Below, one piece after another: positions 23,513-31,823 of a stretch of DNA of 64,000 nucleotides. The notes below the pieces were generated by a model. That model was not told where the DNA came from and did no database searches. It worked only from the letters and a program-made list of their open reading frames with translations. The stretch spans positions 124,001-188,000 of the forward strand of contig NZ_JAEQMG010000163.1 of NCBI RefSeq assembly GCF_016680995.1. The letters are read 5' to 3'. A program made the position numbers and the translations under genes. Within the stretch, counting starts at the first letter, position 1; the number at the start of each line of letters is the position of its first letter. This DNA is from Ruminococcus difficilis. Its GTDB lineage: Bacteria; Bacillota_A; Clostridia; Oscillospirales; Acutalibacteraceae.

Positions 23513-24430
23513 ATGAAACGCTTTATACTTTTATTATTGGGCTGCCTGACCGCCTGCATCATTCTGGCAGGCTGCAGTGAAAAGCTCACACTCGATCAAA
23601 CGCAGCTGGATATGACCGTCGGCGACAGCGCGGAGCTGTCCGCGGGAAAGGCGACGCGGGTGAGCTGGGAGAGCAATAACGACGCGGTCGCCACCGTCAA
23701 CGGCGGCGAGGTCAACGCCAAATCAGCAGGAGAAGCAATCATCACCGCTTCTCTCGAAAACGGCGAGACCGCCACCTGCCGCGTCAAGGTCTCCGATAAG
23801 CTGATCAACGAGATCACCCTGAGCGCCACCGGCGTCCGTATCGAGGTCGGCAAAACGATCCAGCTGGAAGCTGCCTACAAGCCCGCCGACGCGTCGCATG
23901 TCGTGCTGAGCTGGGAGAGCAGTGACCCGAATATCGCGACCGTCAACAACGAGGGCTTTGTTACGGGCGTTTTTGCGGGCGTCACCACGATCACCTGCAA
24001 AAGCGATAATGGCGTCAAGGCGTCCTGCACCGTCAACGTCGGCAGCGCCTCACAGCCCACCGCTGCTCCCACCCATCCTCCCGCGGTCATCAAGCCGACA
24101 GAAACGACCGCCGCGCCGAAAAGCACCGATCCTGCCGCAAGCAGTCAGTCGGGTTCCTCCGGCGGCATGCTGTTCCCCGATTCTTCCACCCGTTATCTGA
24201 CGAACGACGAGATCGCGGCGAAGATATACAGCATGAGCGGAACGCCCCTGTCAAACAGCTTCGGGCAGGACGCGGTCAATGAGATCTACGCAAGGCACGG
24301 CTTTGTCTTTCGCACCGCGTCGATCCGATCCTACTACGAAGCCCAGTCGTGGTATCATCCCGATCCGGGCTACGACGGCTCGCTCAGCGCGATCGAACAG
24401 TACAACGTCGGCTTGCTCAGTCAATACTGA
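23513..24430 (+). CDS. Lipoprotein with two Big2 (Ig-like) domains and a YARHG domain
   Basis: The product has 305 residues from MKRFILLLLGC. Its lipobox is IILAGC, with the cysteine near residue 21. Two bacterial Ig-like Big2 domains follow: KLTLDQTQLDMTVGDSAEL...VSWESNNDAVATVNGGEV, and ITLSATGVRIEVGKTIQL...LSWESSDPNIATVNNEGFV. A Pro/Thr/Ser-rich linker (about 180-230) leads to a C-terminal YARHG domain with VNEIYARHGFVFRTASIRSYY and SWYHPDPGY. YARHG domains are common in Firmicute extracellular proteins and are presumed to bind the cell wall. The start at 23513 was chosen over upstream ATGs because GGAGG lies 7 nt before it. A terminator follows. Confidence 0.9.
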   Translation: MKRFILLLLGCLTACIILAGCSEKLTLDQTQLDMTVGDSAELSAGKATRVSWESNNDAVATVNGGEVNAKSAGEAIITASLENGETATCRVKVSDKLINEITLSATGVRIEVGKTIQLEAAYKPADASHVVLSWESSDPNIATVNNEGFVTGVFAGVTTITCKSDNGVKASCTVNVGSASQPTAAPTHPPAVIKPTETTAAPKSTDPAASSQSGSSGGMLFPDSSTRYLTNDEIAAKIYSMSGTPLSNSFGQDAVNEIYARHGFVFRTASIRSYYEAQSWYHPDPGYDGSLSAIEQYNVGLLSQY

Positions 24431-24448
24431 TAATTCATAATATGAAGA

Positions 24449-24486
24449 AGCATGATCGTCATATGTGACGGTCATGCTATTTTTTA
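24449..24486 (+). terminator. Terminator after the Big2/YARHG lipoprotein
   Basis: AGCATGATCGTCA / TGACGGTCATGCT hairpin followed by ATTTTTT. Confidence 0.9.
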
Positions 24487-24526
24487 ATGAGCATGCTTTT
24501 ATTTATAAAATGTTAATACATTCATC

Positions 24527-24555
24527 TTGTATTTGGTTTTTTATTAGTATATAAT
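24527..24555 (+). promoter_or_regulatory. Promoter of the cohesin-like/Fn3 gene
   Basis: TTGTAT and TATAAT are separated by 17 nt in an AT-rich stretch. The leader is about 25 nt. Confidence 0.75.
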
Positions 24556-24587
24556 ACAATTATATTGACTCGGATTGGAGGAATATG

Positions 24588-26711
24588 ATGAAAAGAAAAA
24601 TCGTCAGCATCATTCTGACGCTTGCTCTCATCCTATCGGTCTGCGGGGTCGGCTGTATCGGCGCGTCCGCCGCGGATGACGTCGCCACGATCACGGTAGG
24701 CAACAAGACCATCACCGCGAAGGTAGGAGAGTACATCGAATACAGCATTGCGTTCCGTACCACGGGCGACAGTATCACAACGGCACAGGTCGAGCTTCCG
24801 ATCGACTTTTCGGCGTTCAGCGGCTACAGTCAGGACGAGATCGCGACCCACATTCAGCGGATCGCGCCCACGACGGCGAATTCTTCTGTCGTAAGACGCT
24901 TTGACACCCCCAACACCTTCGGAATCACCGGCTATGTCATGAACTTCGCCAACGCGAACGGCTACTCCTTCAACACCGAGAAGCCTGTGTTGAAGCTGAT
25001 CTTCGGCGTTGAAAAGGCAGGCTCCTATCACCTCGCCGCAAAGGTCAGGTATGTGAACGACATCAATGACAATGTCGTCATCGACAACGACTACAACCGA
25101 CACAACGCCCGCTTCAGCTATGTCGAAAGCGTCGACGAGGCGGAGCTGGAGACACCTCAGCCGAACGCCGCTACCTATGCGGGCGGCGTCAGGATCACAT
25201 GGGATCCCGTACCGGGCGCCAAGCTCTACCGCGTCTATGTCAAAACAGAAAGCAGCGGATGGGCGAGGATCGCGGAGACCGGCGAGACCTCTTACATCGA
25301 TCCCAATGTTGTTTCCGGCAAACGCTATACCTACACGGTGCGCTGTATGTCGGCGGACGGTTCCCGCTTTATCAGCGACTATGACCGCGACGGCGCGTCG
25401 GCAGTATACTACACCGCTCCCATCCTGCGGCTGAGCAACGCCGAGGACGGTGTACAGATCAGCTGGGACGCTGTGCCTCAGGCGGATTCCTACCGCGTCT
25501 ACTATCGCGGCAGTAACGGCTGGACAAAGCTCGTCGATACCGAGGACACCTCGACAGTCGATTACGACGTCGATTCCGGCACACGCTACACCTACACCAT
25601 CCGCGCGATGGATGAAAACGGCGATCATCTGAGCTGGTTCTATCCGGACGGCTTCTCGATCACCTTCCTGTCCGCGCCCACATTCAGCCTGTCCAACGCC
25701 GCCGACGGCGTACAGATCAGCTGGGATAAGGTCGAGGGCGCTGAGAATTATCGCATCTACTACTACGGCAGCCGCGGCTGGACAAAGCTCGCCGAAACCA
25801 CCAATAACGCCTTCATCGATACCGACGTCAGCTCCAACCACACCTACACCTACACCGTGCGCTGCATCAACAAGGAAGGCACCGAATTCACCAGCGACTA
25901 CCGCCCCGGCAAGAGCATCAAATACTATGCCGCGCCGAAGCTGACCCTCTCCAATGAAGAGGACGGCGTTCGGATCAGGTGGGACGCTGTCGCGGGCGCG
26001 TCCAAATACCGCGTTTACTACAAGGGCAGTAACGGCTGGACAAAGCTCGAGGATACCACCGGTACCTCTGTACTCGATACCGACGTTGCCTCCGGCACCA
26101 ACTACACCTATACCATCCGCGCGATGGATTCAGATAATAACCACCTGAGCTGGTACTATACCGACGGCTTCCGTATCCAGTTCATCCGTGCGCCTGAGTT
26201 CAGCGTTTCCAACGAGGCTGACGGCGTCAAGATCAGCTGGGACAAGGTAGGCGGCGCAAAGAAATATCGTATCTTCTACTACGGCTCCAAGGGCTGGACA
26301 AGAATGGTCGATACGACAGAGACCTCTTATATCGACAAGGATGTTTCTTCCAACCACACCTACACCTACACCGTGCGCTGTATCACCGAGGACGGCTCCG
26401 CGTATACCAGCGACTTCCGCTCCGGCAAAAGCGTCAAATATGTCGAAGCGCCCAAGCTGACGCTCTCCAACACCTCAAGCGGCGTGATGATCCGATGGAA
26501 TTCCGTTGCGGGCGCTTCCAAATACCGCGTCTATTACAAGGGCAGAAACGGCTGGACAAAGCTCACCGATTCCACCGGCACCTCCTTTGTCGATACCGAC
26601 GTCAAGGACGGCACGCCCTACACCTACACCATCCGCGCGATGGACGCGAACAACAATCACCTGAGCTGGTTCTACACCGACGGCTTTACCATCACCTATC
26701 ATAAATCATAA
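24588..26711 (+). CDS. Secreted protein with cohesin-like N-terminal domain and six Fn3 repeats
   Basis: The product has 707 residues. After a signal peptide (about 1-28, ending GASAA) there is a 150-residue beta-sandwich candidate: ITVGNKTITAKVGEYIEYSI, VELPIDFSAFSGYS, then KPVLKLIFGVEKAGSYHLA. This resembles cohesin or cohesin-like domains, but no diagnostic motif makes it certain. Six Fn3 repeats follow. They alternate between a YTYTVRC...FTSD type and a YTYTIRAMD..NNHLSW type, giving three copies of a two-repeat unit of about 515 bp. No anchor or dockerin is seen. ATG codons stand at 24585 and 24588; the second has better spacing from GGAGG. It shares Fn3 repeats with the 19394-22900 product. 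Confidence 0.85.
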   Translation: MKRKIVSIILTLALILSVCGVGCIGASAADDVATITVGNKTITAKVGEYIEYSIAFRTTGDSITTAQVELPIDFSAFSGYSQDEIATHIQRIAPTTANSSVVRRFDTPNTFGITGYVMNFANANGYSFNTEKPVLKLIFGVEKAGSYHLAAKVRYVNDINDNVVIDNDYNRHNARFSYVESVDEAELETPQPNAATYAGGVRITWDPVPGAKLYRVYVKTESSGWARIAETGETSYIDPNVVSGKRYTYTVRCMSADGSRFISDYDRDGASAVYYTAPILRLSNAEDGVQISWDAVPQADSYRVYYRGSNGWTKLVDTEDTSTVDYDVDSGTRYTYTIRAMDENGDHLSWFYPDGFSITFLSAPTFSLSNAADGVQISWDKVEGAENYRIYYYGSRGWTKLAETTNNAFIDTDVSSNHTYTYTVRCINKEGTEFTSDYRPGKSIKYYAAPKLTLSNEEDGVRIRWDAVAGASKYRVYYKGSNGWTKLEDTTGTSVLDTDVASGTNYTYTIRAMDSDNNHLSWYYTDGFRIQFIRAPEFSVSNEADGVKISWDKVGGAKKYRIFYYGSKGWTRMVDTTETSYIDKDVSSNHTYTYTVRCITEDGSAYTSDFRSGKSVKYVEAPKLTLSNTSSGVMIRWNSVAGASKYRVYYKGRNGWTKLTDSTGTSFVDTDVKDGTPYTYTIRAMDANNNHLSWFYTDGFTITYHKS

Positions 26712-26721
26712 GCATCATAAA

Positions 26722-26755
26722 AAAGCACTTCCGATCACGTTTTCGGAAGTGCTTT
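26722..26755. terminator. Bidirectional terminator
   Basis: AAAGCACTTCCGA / TTCGGAAGTGCTTT hairpin between converging genes. Confidence 0.88.
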
Positions 26756-26759
26756 ATAT

Positions 26760-27320
26760 TTATCTGTTTCCCGCGCGCGCCATGATCAGACCGCCGTTTT
26801 CCTTGAGCCAGCGATTCCAACGATCATACGCGGGATAGACCGCGTACACCCGCTCATAAAACCGCGCGCTGTGGTTCATCTCAAACAGGTGACACAGCTC
26901 GTGCACCACCACGCTGTCGAGCACCTCGGGCGGGGTGAGCAGCAAGAGGATGTTGAAGTTCAGATTCTTCTTTGCTGAGCAGCTGCCCCAGCGGGTCTTT
27001 TGACACCGCAGGGTGATCCTGCCGTAGTGAGCGTCCATGATCCGCGCGTAATACGCGACCCTCTCGGGGATGACCTTTTTTGCCATCTGCGCAAGCGCGC
27101 GCAGCTCTTCCTCAGTGAGCTTCGGCACAGCTTGCTCTGTCGCCTTGCGCTCCGCGATCTGACCGCGCTTTTTGATGATCCACGCTTCGTGCTTTTTGAC
27201 GAATTCATCCGCCTCACGCTTTGTCGTGCGTTTGGGAGCGCGGACGATCAGCTCGTCCCCTCTCACCTCCAGCGAGATCGTCTTTCGTTTTGATTTGATC
27301 AAGGTGTATGCAAAGTCCAT
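26760..27320 (-). CDS. YgjP-type zinc metallopeptidase-like protein (DUF45)
   Basis: The 186-residue product has the YgjP/DUF45 layout: a beta-rich N-terminal part with ISLEVRGDELIVRAPKR, then RCQKTRWGSCSAKKNLNFN, then the metal site VVHELCHLFEMNHSARFYERV. His140, Glu141, His144 and His150 are present. The family is SprT/WSS1-like and is presumed to be a cytoplasmic zinc peptidase. The physiological substrate is unknown. There is no signal peptide. It sits alone on the minus strand between two secreted-protein genes. Confidence 0.9.
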   Translation of the reverse strand: MDFAYTLIKSKRKTISLEVRGDELIVRAPKRTTKREADEFVKKHEAWIIKKRGQIAERKATEQAVPKLTEEELRALAQMAKKVIPERVAYYARIMDAHYGRITLRCQKTRWGSCSAKKNLNFNILLLLTPPEVLDSVVVHELCHLFEMNHSARFYERVYAVYPAYDRWNRWLKENGGLIMARAGNR

Positions 27321-27373
27321 TTTCTCTATGAGCCTACCATGTGTTTATTCAAACAGAGCGTCACATTATCGAA

Positions 27374-29089
27374 TCAATCATAAAAGCGGGTTTCGCCAAC
27401 CGGGAATGCTACTTCCATACGAGCCAGTTTGCGCTGTAAAATCGTCACATCCGGCAGAGCAAGATCGCCGCTGTGATTGATATCGCAGCGCTGTCTCATC
27501 ATATCGTCCATGCTGTGATCCATCCTTGCCAGGATCCGCTGCATTTTTGTGATATCCGGCGTACTGATGGCGTCGTCACCGTTGGCGTCGCCGAGCAGAT
27601 ATTGTTCTCTTATCTTGAAATGGATGGTTCTTGTATTATTGAAATAATGAGCTTCCGTTGTTTGATGCTCCGCGTTGAACGAGGCAGTGATGGTATAATC
27701 GCCGACCGGCATGCTGCTCTTGATGCTGTCCTTATTATACCGCAAGCCCGCGGAGGCGGGGATCCTCAGACCGTGGTTGATGAAGTTCTTTGTGTATATC
27801 TCGTTCCCATGCGAGTCCTTCACCGAGATCCGCAAAAAGATATCGCCGTAATAATCCGCCTTGGCGCCGTTCATCATATACGGCTGATAATAGATTGTCG
27901 TATCCGGCGCAAAGGTCGTGACGGTACTGTAATCGTCGGGATCATCCGTCAGAACAAACGGATCGAGTTCGATATCGGGGTCGTTGATCATATCCAATGT
28001 CGCGTCCGGATCGGTCTCATAGGGTATCTCCTCGCTGAACGGCATAACCGTGACCGCCGACGAGATCATGGCGGTCTGCTTGCTCGTGATATTGAACCGA
28101 TAGGTATTGATCTCTTCCTGCTCCTCCGGCTCCAGCGTATATAAGCTCATCCTGTCATCCGCGTCGCGTCGGTCCGTATCTCCCTGTACGCTGTATTTAT
28201 CAGAATCGGAATCCGTGATAAAAACGCTTTGATAGTACTGTTTTGATGTGTTCGGATATCGAACGTCGGTCACAAAGCCCCAGCAGGTGACCGCGTGACT
28301 GCCTTCATACCCTGTGCTGTTGTAGATGTCCACACTCAAAGATACGCCGTATCCGTTTTTCAGCCTGTCAAAGACGGCCGCCAACTGCGCGGCGCAGTTT
28401 TGACGCAGATTGATCTCTTCTGCCAGATCTCTGTAATTATACTGCGGCAGGAAGCTGCCGGTTCCTTCCCGGGGCTGAGAGAGTGTGTTCACGGAAATGC
28501 CGTTGATGAACCACCCTGTCGCGATCCTGACGTTGCCTCCTCTGTTCTCAAACGCGTCGATATAGGTCTCAAACAGATCGTCGGCACTGTCAAAGCCCGC
28601 CTGAGCCGCCCATCCCGTATAGGTCAGGATGTTAGCGGTAGAAGCCGCCCAGCACATATAATCGTCACCCTCCCGTGTCTTTTCCGCGTCGATAAAACCG
28701 AGGTTTCTCAGATCAAAATTTCCGCCCCCGGTATAGCTTTCGATGATCGCCTGACGGATCTCGCTGACATTGTCCCGCGTCAAACCGGTCAGATACACCT
28801 GACTGGTGCTTTCCGGTATCATAAACTCAGCGGTATAGTAGCCGCTTGTCGAGCCATCGCCCAGCGCGGCAGTCGCTGCGGGTTCTTTGACACGCACCAC
28901 CTCGAGAAGCGGGTGACCGTTATCGACGATAGTATAGCTCTGTTCGTCGAGCGCGGCAGCTGCGTCCGCCTTATCGATATCGATGACCTGTTCCGCTTCG
29001 GGCGCTTCCTGCGCAAAGACAGCGGTCGACGTCATCATGCTCATGATCAATAATATACTCAGTATGGCTGCGATCGGTTTTTTCATCAT
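27374..29089 (-). CDS. Secreted IdeS/Mac-like cysteine protease with C-terminal type I dockerin
   Basis: The product has 571 residues. A signal peptide (about 1-26, ending VFA) is followed by a papain-like domain. GDDYMCWAASTANILTYTGW has Cys146 in the CWAAS context typical of IdeS/Mac (immunoglobulin-degrading) peptidases. GSHAVTCWGF supplies His265, and ITDSDSD (about 291-297) an aspartate. A beta-rich middle region (about 340-500) resembles a CARDB/Ig-like domain. The C-terminus is a dockerin, GDANGDDAISTPDITKMQR and CDINHSGDLALPDVTILQR, ending AFPVG. It should be secreted and docked on a cohesin. The substrate is unknown; an immunoglobulin target cannot be concluded. ATG codons at 29089 and 29086 are both possible after GGGAG. 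Confidence 0.88.
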   Translation of the reverse strand: MMKKPIAAILSILLIMSMMTSTAVFAQEAPEAEQVIDIDKADAAAALDEQSYTIVDNGHPLLEVVRVKEPAATAALGDGSTSGYYTAEFMIPESTSQVYLTGLTRDNVSEIRQAIIESYTGGGNFDLRNLGFIDAEKTREGDDYMCWAASTANILTYTGWAAQAGFDSADDLFETYIDAFENRGGNVRIATGWFINGISVNTLSQPREGTGSFLPQYNYRDLAEEINLRQNCAAQLAAVFDRLKNGYGVSLSVDIYNSTGYEGSHAVTCWGFVTDVRYPNTSKQYYQSVFITDSDSDKYSVQGDTDRRDADDRMSLYTLEPEEQEEINTYRFNITSKQTAMISSAVTVMPFSEEIPYETDPDATLDMINDPDIELDPFVLTDDPDDYSTVTTFAPDTTIYYQPYMMNGAKADYYGDIFLRISVKDSHGNEIYTKNFINHGLRIPASAGLRYNKDSIKSSMPVGDYTITASFNAEHQTTEAHYFNNTRTIHFKIREQYLLGDANGDDAISTPDITKMQRILARMDHSMDDMMRQRCDINHSGDLALPDVTILQRKLARMEVAFPVGETRFYD

Positions 29090-29110
29090 GATCTCCCTGA
29101 CAGAAGGTCA

Positions 29111-29135
29111 GCGGGACACTGCTTTGGTGCCCCGC
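29111..29135 (-). terminator. Possible hairpin terminator after pyk
   Basis: GCGGGACAC / GTGCCCCGC stem with a 7-nt loop and no clear T tract. Confidence 0.4.
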
Positions 29136-29162
29136 AATAGTTGTGGTATAGTGATGTAGTGA

Positions 29163-30596
29163 TTAAACGATACGGATGTTCAGCGTATCGGTGCCGGAGG
29201 TCGGTACGGTCTTGTTGGAGCTGATGATCACAACGGTATCGCCCTTCTCCACGATGCCGGTATGCAGCGCCTTTTCGACCGCCTGCAGGGTGATCTCATC
29301 AGAGGTTTTCTTCTCCTTGCCCAGTACCGGCACAACGCCCCAACTCAGGCACAGTTTGCAGCATACCTGCTCGCCGGTGACGACCGCGATGATCGGGCAC
29401 GACGGACGGCATCGAGCCATCGCGCGCGCCACAGCGCCGGTCTTGCTCTCGGCAATGATCGCCTTCGCGCCGATATTCTCGGCAACGGTCTTAGCCGCCT
29501 CACAGATATTCTCACGGAACGCGGTCATATCGGTCTGTGTCGCCGACGCGCCGCGCAGCAGCATCAAATTCTCGTATTTCTCCGCCTCGGTACAGATATC
29601 ATTGAGCGCCGCGACCGACTCGACGGGATACATACCCGCCGCGCTCTCACCGGAGAGCATTACCGCCGAGGTGCCGTCATATACTGCGTTGGCAACGTCG
29701 GAGATCTCGGCACGGGTGGGTCGGATGTTGGTAGTCATGCTGTCCAGCATCTGGGTCGCGGTGATGACATATTTGCCCGCCAGCACACACTTGCGGATGA
29801 TCATCTTCTGGATCTCGGGCAGCTTGATAAACGGAATCTCAACGCCCATATCGCCGCGGGCTACCATCACGCCGTTACTGACCTCGATGATGCGGTCGAT
29901 GTCGTCCACACCGCTCTGGTTCTCGATCTTACTGATGATCTCAACGTCCTCGCCGCCGAGGCTGTCGATATAGTCGCGCAGCTTAATGACGTCGTCCGCG
30001 GAACGGACAAAGGAAGCCGCGATCACGTTCACGCCCATCTTCAGACCGAACTCGATATCGGCACGGTCCCTCTGGCTGATATACGGCATATTGATCGAAT
30101 AACCGGGGATATTGATGCTCTTGCGGTTCGACAGTCTGCCGCCGGTGAGGATGCGCGTGACGATGCAATCCTCCTCTACCGATTCTACACGAGCGGAGAT
30201 CTTGCCGTCATCGAAGAGGATCACTCTGCCGATGCTGGTATTATCGCGGCGGAAGATATCGATCAGCTTGGGATATGAGAGGGATACGCCCTCGTTATCA
30301 CCGTGACCTTCACTGGAATACAGGCGGTATACCTGACCCTCCTCCAGGATCACAGCCCCTTCCGCAAAGGTGCCGACGCGGATCTCGGGACCCTTGGTAT
30401 CGAGCAGGAGCGCTACGGTTTTGCCGCTTTTGGCGATCGCTTTCTTCACGGTGTTGAAGCGCTTTGCCATCTCGTCATACTCGCCGTGTGACATATTGAA
30501 GCGCGCGACGTTCATGCCCGCGTCGATCATCTTTACCAAAGTGTCGACGTTATCGCACGCTGGACCGATCGTGCATACTATCTTAGTCATTCTCAT
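29163..30596 (-). CDS. pyk: Pyruvate kinase
   Basis: Pyruvate kinase makes pyruvate and ATP from phosphoenolpyruvate in the last step of glycolysis. The 477-residue product has TKIVCTIGPAC and MNVARFNMSHG at the N-terminus. It also has KIENQSGVDDIDRIIEVSNG and MVARGDMGVEIP around the active-site lysine and metal site, then ATQMLDSM and SGESAAGMYPVESV. It has the usual A/B/C domain length and lacks the extra C-terminal PEP-utilising domain seen in Bacillus. The start codon may be at 30596 or two codons later (MTKIV); GGGGG lies upstream. Confidence 0.97.
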   Translation of the reverse strand: MRMTKIVCTIGPACDNVDTLVKMIDAGMNVARFNMSHGEYDEMAKRFNTVKKAIAKSGKTVALLLDTKGPEIRVGTFAEGAVILEEGQVYRLYSSEGHGDNEGVSLSYPKLIDIFRRDNTSIGRVILFDDGKISARVESVEEDCIVTRILTGGRLSNRKSINIPGYSINMPYISQRDRADIEFGLKMGVNVIAASFVRSADDVIKLRDYIDSLGGEDVEIISKIENQSGVDDIDRIIEVSNGVMVARGDMGVEIPFIKLPEIQKMIIRKCVLAGKYVITATQMLDSMTTNIRPTRAEISDVANAVYDGTSAVMLSGESAAGMYPVESVAALNDICTEAEKYENLMLLRGASATQTDMTAFRENICEAAKTVAENIGAKAIIAESKTGAVARAMARCRPSCPIIAVVTGEQVCCKLCLSWGVVPVLGKEKKTSDEITLQAVEKALHTGIVEKGDTVVIISSNKTVPTSGTDTLNIRIV

Positions 30597-30640
30597 GATA
30601 AAACCCCCGATTATGTTGATAATGTTTATTCATTATCACT

Positions 30641-30669
30641 ATAATAACAGTAAAACGAGGGGAAGTAAA
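30641..30669 (-). promoter_or_regulatory. Probable promoter of pyk
   Basis: On the minus strand TTTACT and TATTAT are separated by 17 nt. The leader is about 40 nt. Confidence 0.6.
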
Positions 30670-30713
30670 GGGTTTTTTCTGTTTTTTGCGCGACAATCAT
30701 CGGAATATAGCAG

Positions 30714-30750
30714 AAAAACGGAGGAAAACAGATCCATGTTCTCCTCCGTT
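30714..30750 (-). terminator. Terminator after the EamA transporter gene
   Basis: AACGGAGGA / TCCTCCGTT stem. On the minus strand it is followed by TTTTTC. Confidence 0.8.
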
Positions 30751-30755
30751 TCAGA

Positions 30756-31667
30756 TTATCCTTGTTTTGATTTTTCCGGTCGGTTCACCAGAATGATACC
30801 GACAGCGGTGAGCAAAATACTCACCATATACAGCGGTTCAAAGACGCGATCCTCGCCGAGGATCACGTAGGACCACAGCGCGCCCGTGACGGGGATCAGC
30901 ATATTGAACACCAAGATCTGACCCGCTTCATGCAGGACAAGCAGCGCCGTCCACAGCGTAAATGCCGCCGCGGAGACAAAGGCGAGGAACAGCACGATCC
31001 CGACGCTCTGCCATGTCAGCGGAAACCGCCCGCCCATGATCAGCGCGATCACGAGGATCAATGATCCTCCGAGGCCCAGTTGATAGGCGGTGCTCTCATA
31101 GACGATCCCCTTGGATACGCGCTTGCCGACAAAGGAGCCTGCCGTATTGAGCAGCATGGAGATCAGCACCAAGCCCTCCCCCATGAACGAAAAACCGTCT
31201 AGCGCGGTGTTGTTCACAAGGAAGATCCCCGTCATGCCGATCAGCACGCCGACGACCTTCCACACCGTCAGGTGTTCGTCCTTGAAGAACAGCGGCGCGA
31301 ACAATACGGCAAAGAACGCCGAAGCCGCCGTGATGATCGAGGTCTTGGTCGCCGTGGTATTGGCGACACCGATGTAGTTGAGGATGTACATCAACCCGGT
31401 CTGCAAAAAGCCGTACAGCAGCACGCCGCCGATGCGATCGCGCGGGATGACGGGCACGCGGCGATTTTTGCACCATGTAAAGACGAACACCATCAGTCCC
31501 GCCAGCACAAAACGCACGCCCGCGAACATCAGCTTATCCGCGACCGAGGTGATCGCCATCACCTGATATCCGTATTTGATAACAGGGTACGCCGACCCCC
31601 ACAGCACGGTACACAGCACCGCCGCGAGCATCGCGACCCACTTTCGTTTCAATAGATTTTGTATCAT
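30756..31667 (-). CDS. EamA (DMT superfamily) transporter
   Basis: The 303-residue product has ten predicted helices in two EamA halves. WVAMLAAVLCTVLWGSAYPVIK opens the first half, and GLVLISMLLNTAGSFVGKRVS the second. The conserved ending PVTGALWSYVILGEDRV...ILLTAVGIILVNR is typical. Such carriers usually export amino acids or other metabolites; the substrate cannot be inferred. It lies between pyk and citrate synthase with its own terminator. No regulator is adjacent. Confidence 0.92.
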   Translation of the reverse strand: MIQNLLKRKWVAMLAAVLCTVLWGSAYPVIKYGYQVMAITSVADKLMFAGVRFVLAGLMVFVFTWCKNRRVPVIPRDRIGGVLLYGFLQTGLMYILNYIGVANTTATKTSIITAASAFFAVLFAPLFFKDEHLTVWKVVGVLIGMTGIFLVNNTALDGFSFMGEGLVLISMLLNTAGSFVGKRVSKGIVYESTAYQLGLGGSLILVIALIMGGRFPLTWQSVGIVLFLAFVSAAAFTLWTALLVLHEAGQILVFNMLIPVTGALWSYVILGEDRVFEPLYMVSILLTAVGIILVNRPEKSKQG

Positions 31668-31713
31668 TTAAGTGATTCCGAATAAATTGTTTGAGAGTGT
31701 GAGGATTTGAACA

Positions 31714-31763
31714 GGTTGAGATTGCCACGTCGCTGAACACATGTGTTCGCTCCTCGCAATGAC
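31714..31763. repeat. Dispersed repeat, family R2, upstream of the EamA gene
   Basis: GGTTGAGATTGCCAC ... CTCGCAATGAC with an inner GAACACATGTGTTC palindrome, in the gap between the EamA gene and citrate synthase. Confidence 0.85.
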
Positions 31764-31795
31764 AATTCGTATACGATAATGAATAATAGTAAACA

Positions 31796-31817
31796 GAGCC
31801 GCGGTTTCCCACGGCTC
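31796..31817 (-). terminator. Hairpin terminator after citrate synthase
   Basis: GAGCCGCGG / CCACGGCTC-type stem directly after the stop. The T tract is short. Confidence 0.65.
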
Positions 31818-31823
31818 ACAATT

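Noticed and set aside
24633..25841. Open frame opposite the cohesin-like/Fn3 gene
   Set aside because: Shadow frame in repeat-containing coding DNA; the plus strand carries promoter, SD and signal peptide.
25160..26711. Regular spacing of similar sequences, considered as a CRISPR-like or tandem DNA array
   Set aside because: The period (about 257 or 515 bp) is that of protein-coding Fn3 repeats in one frame. No short direct repeats with unique spacers exist anywhere in the window.
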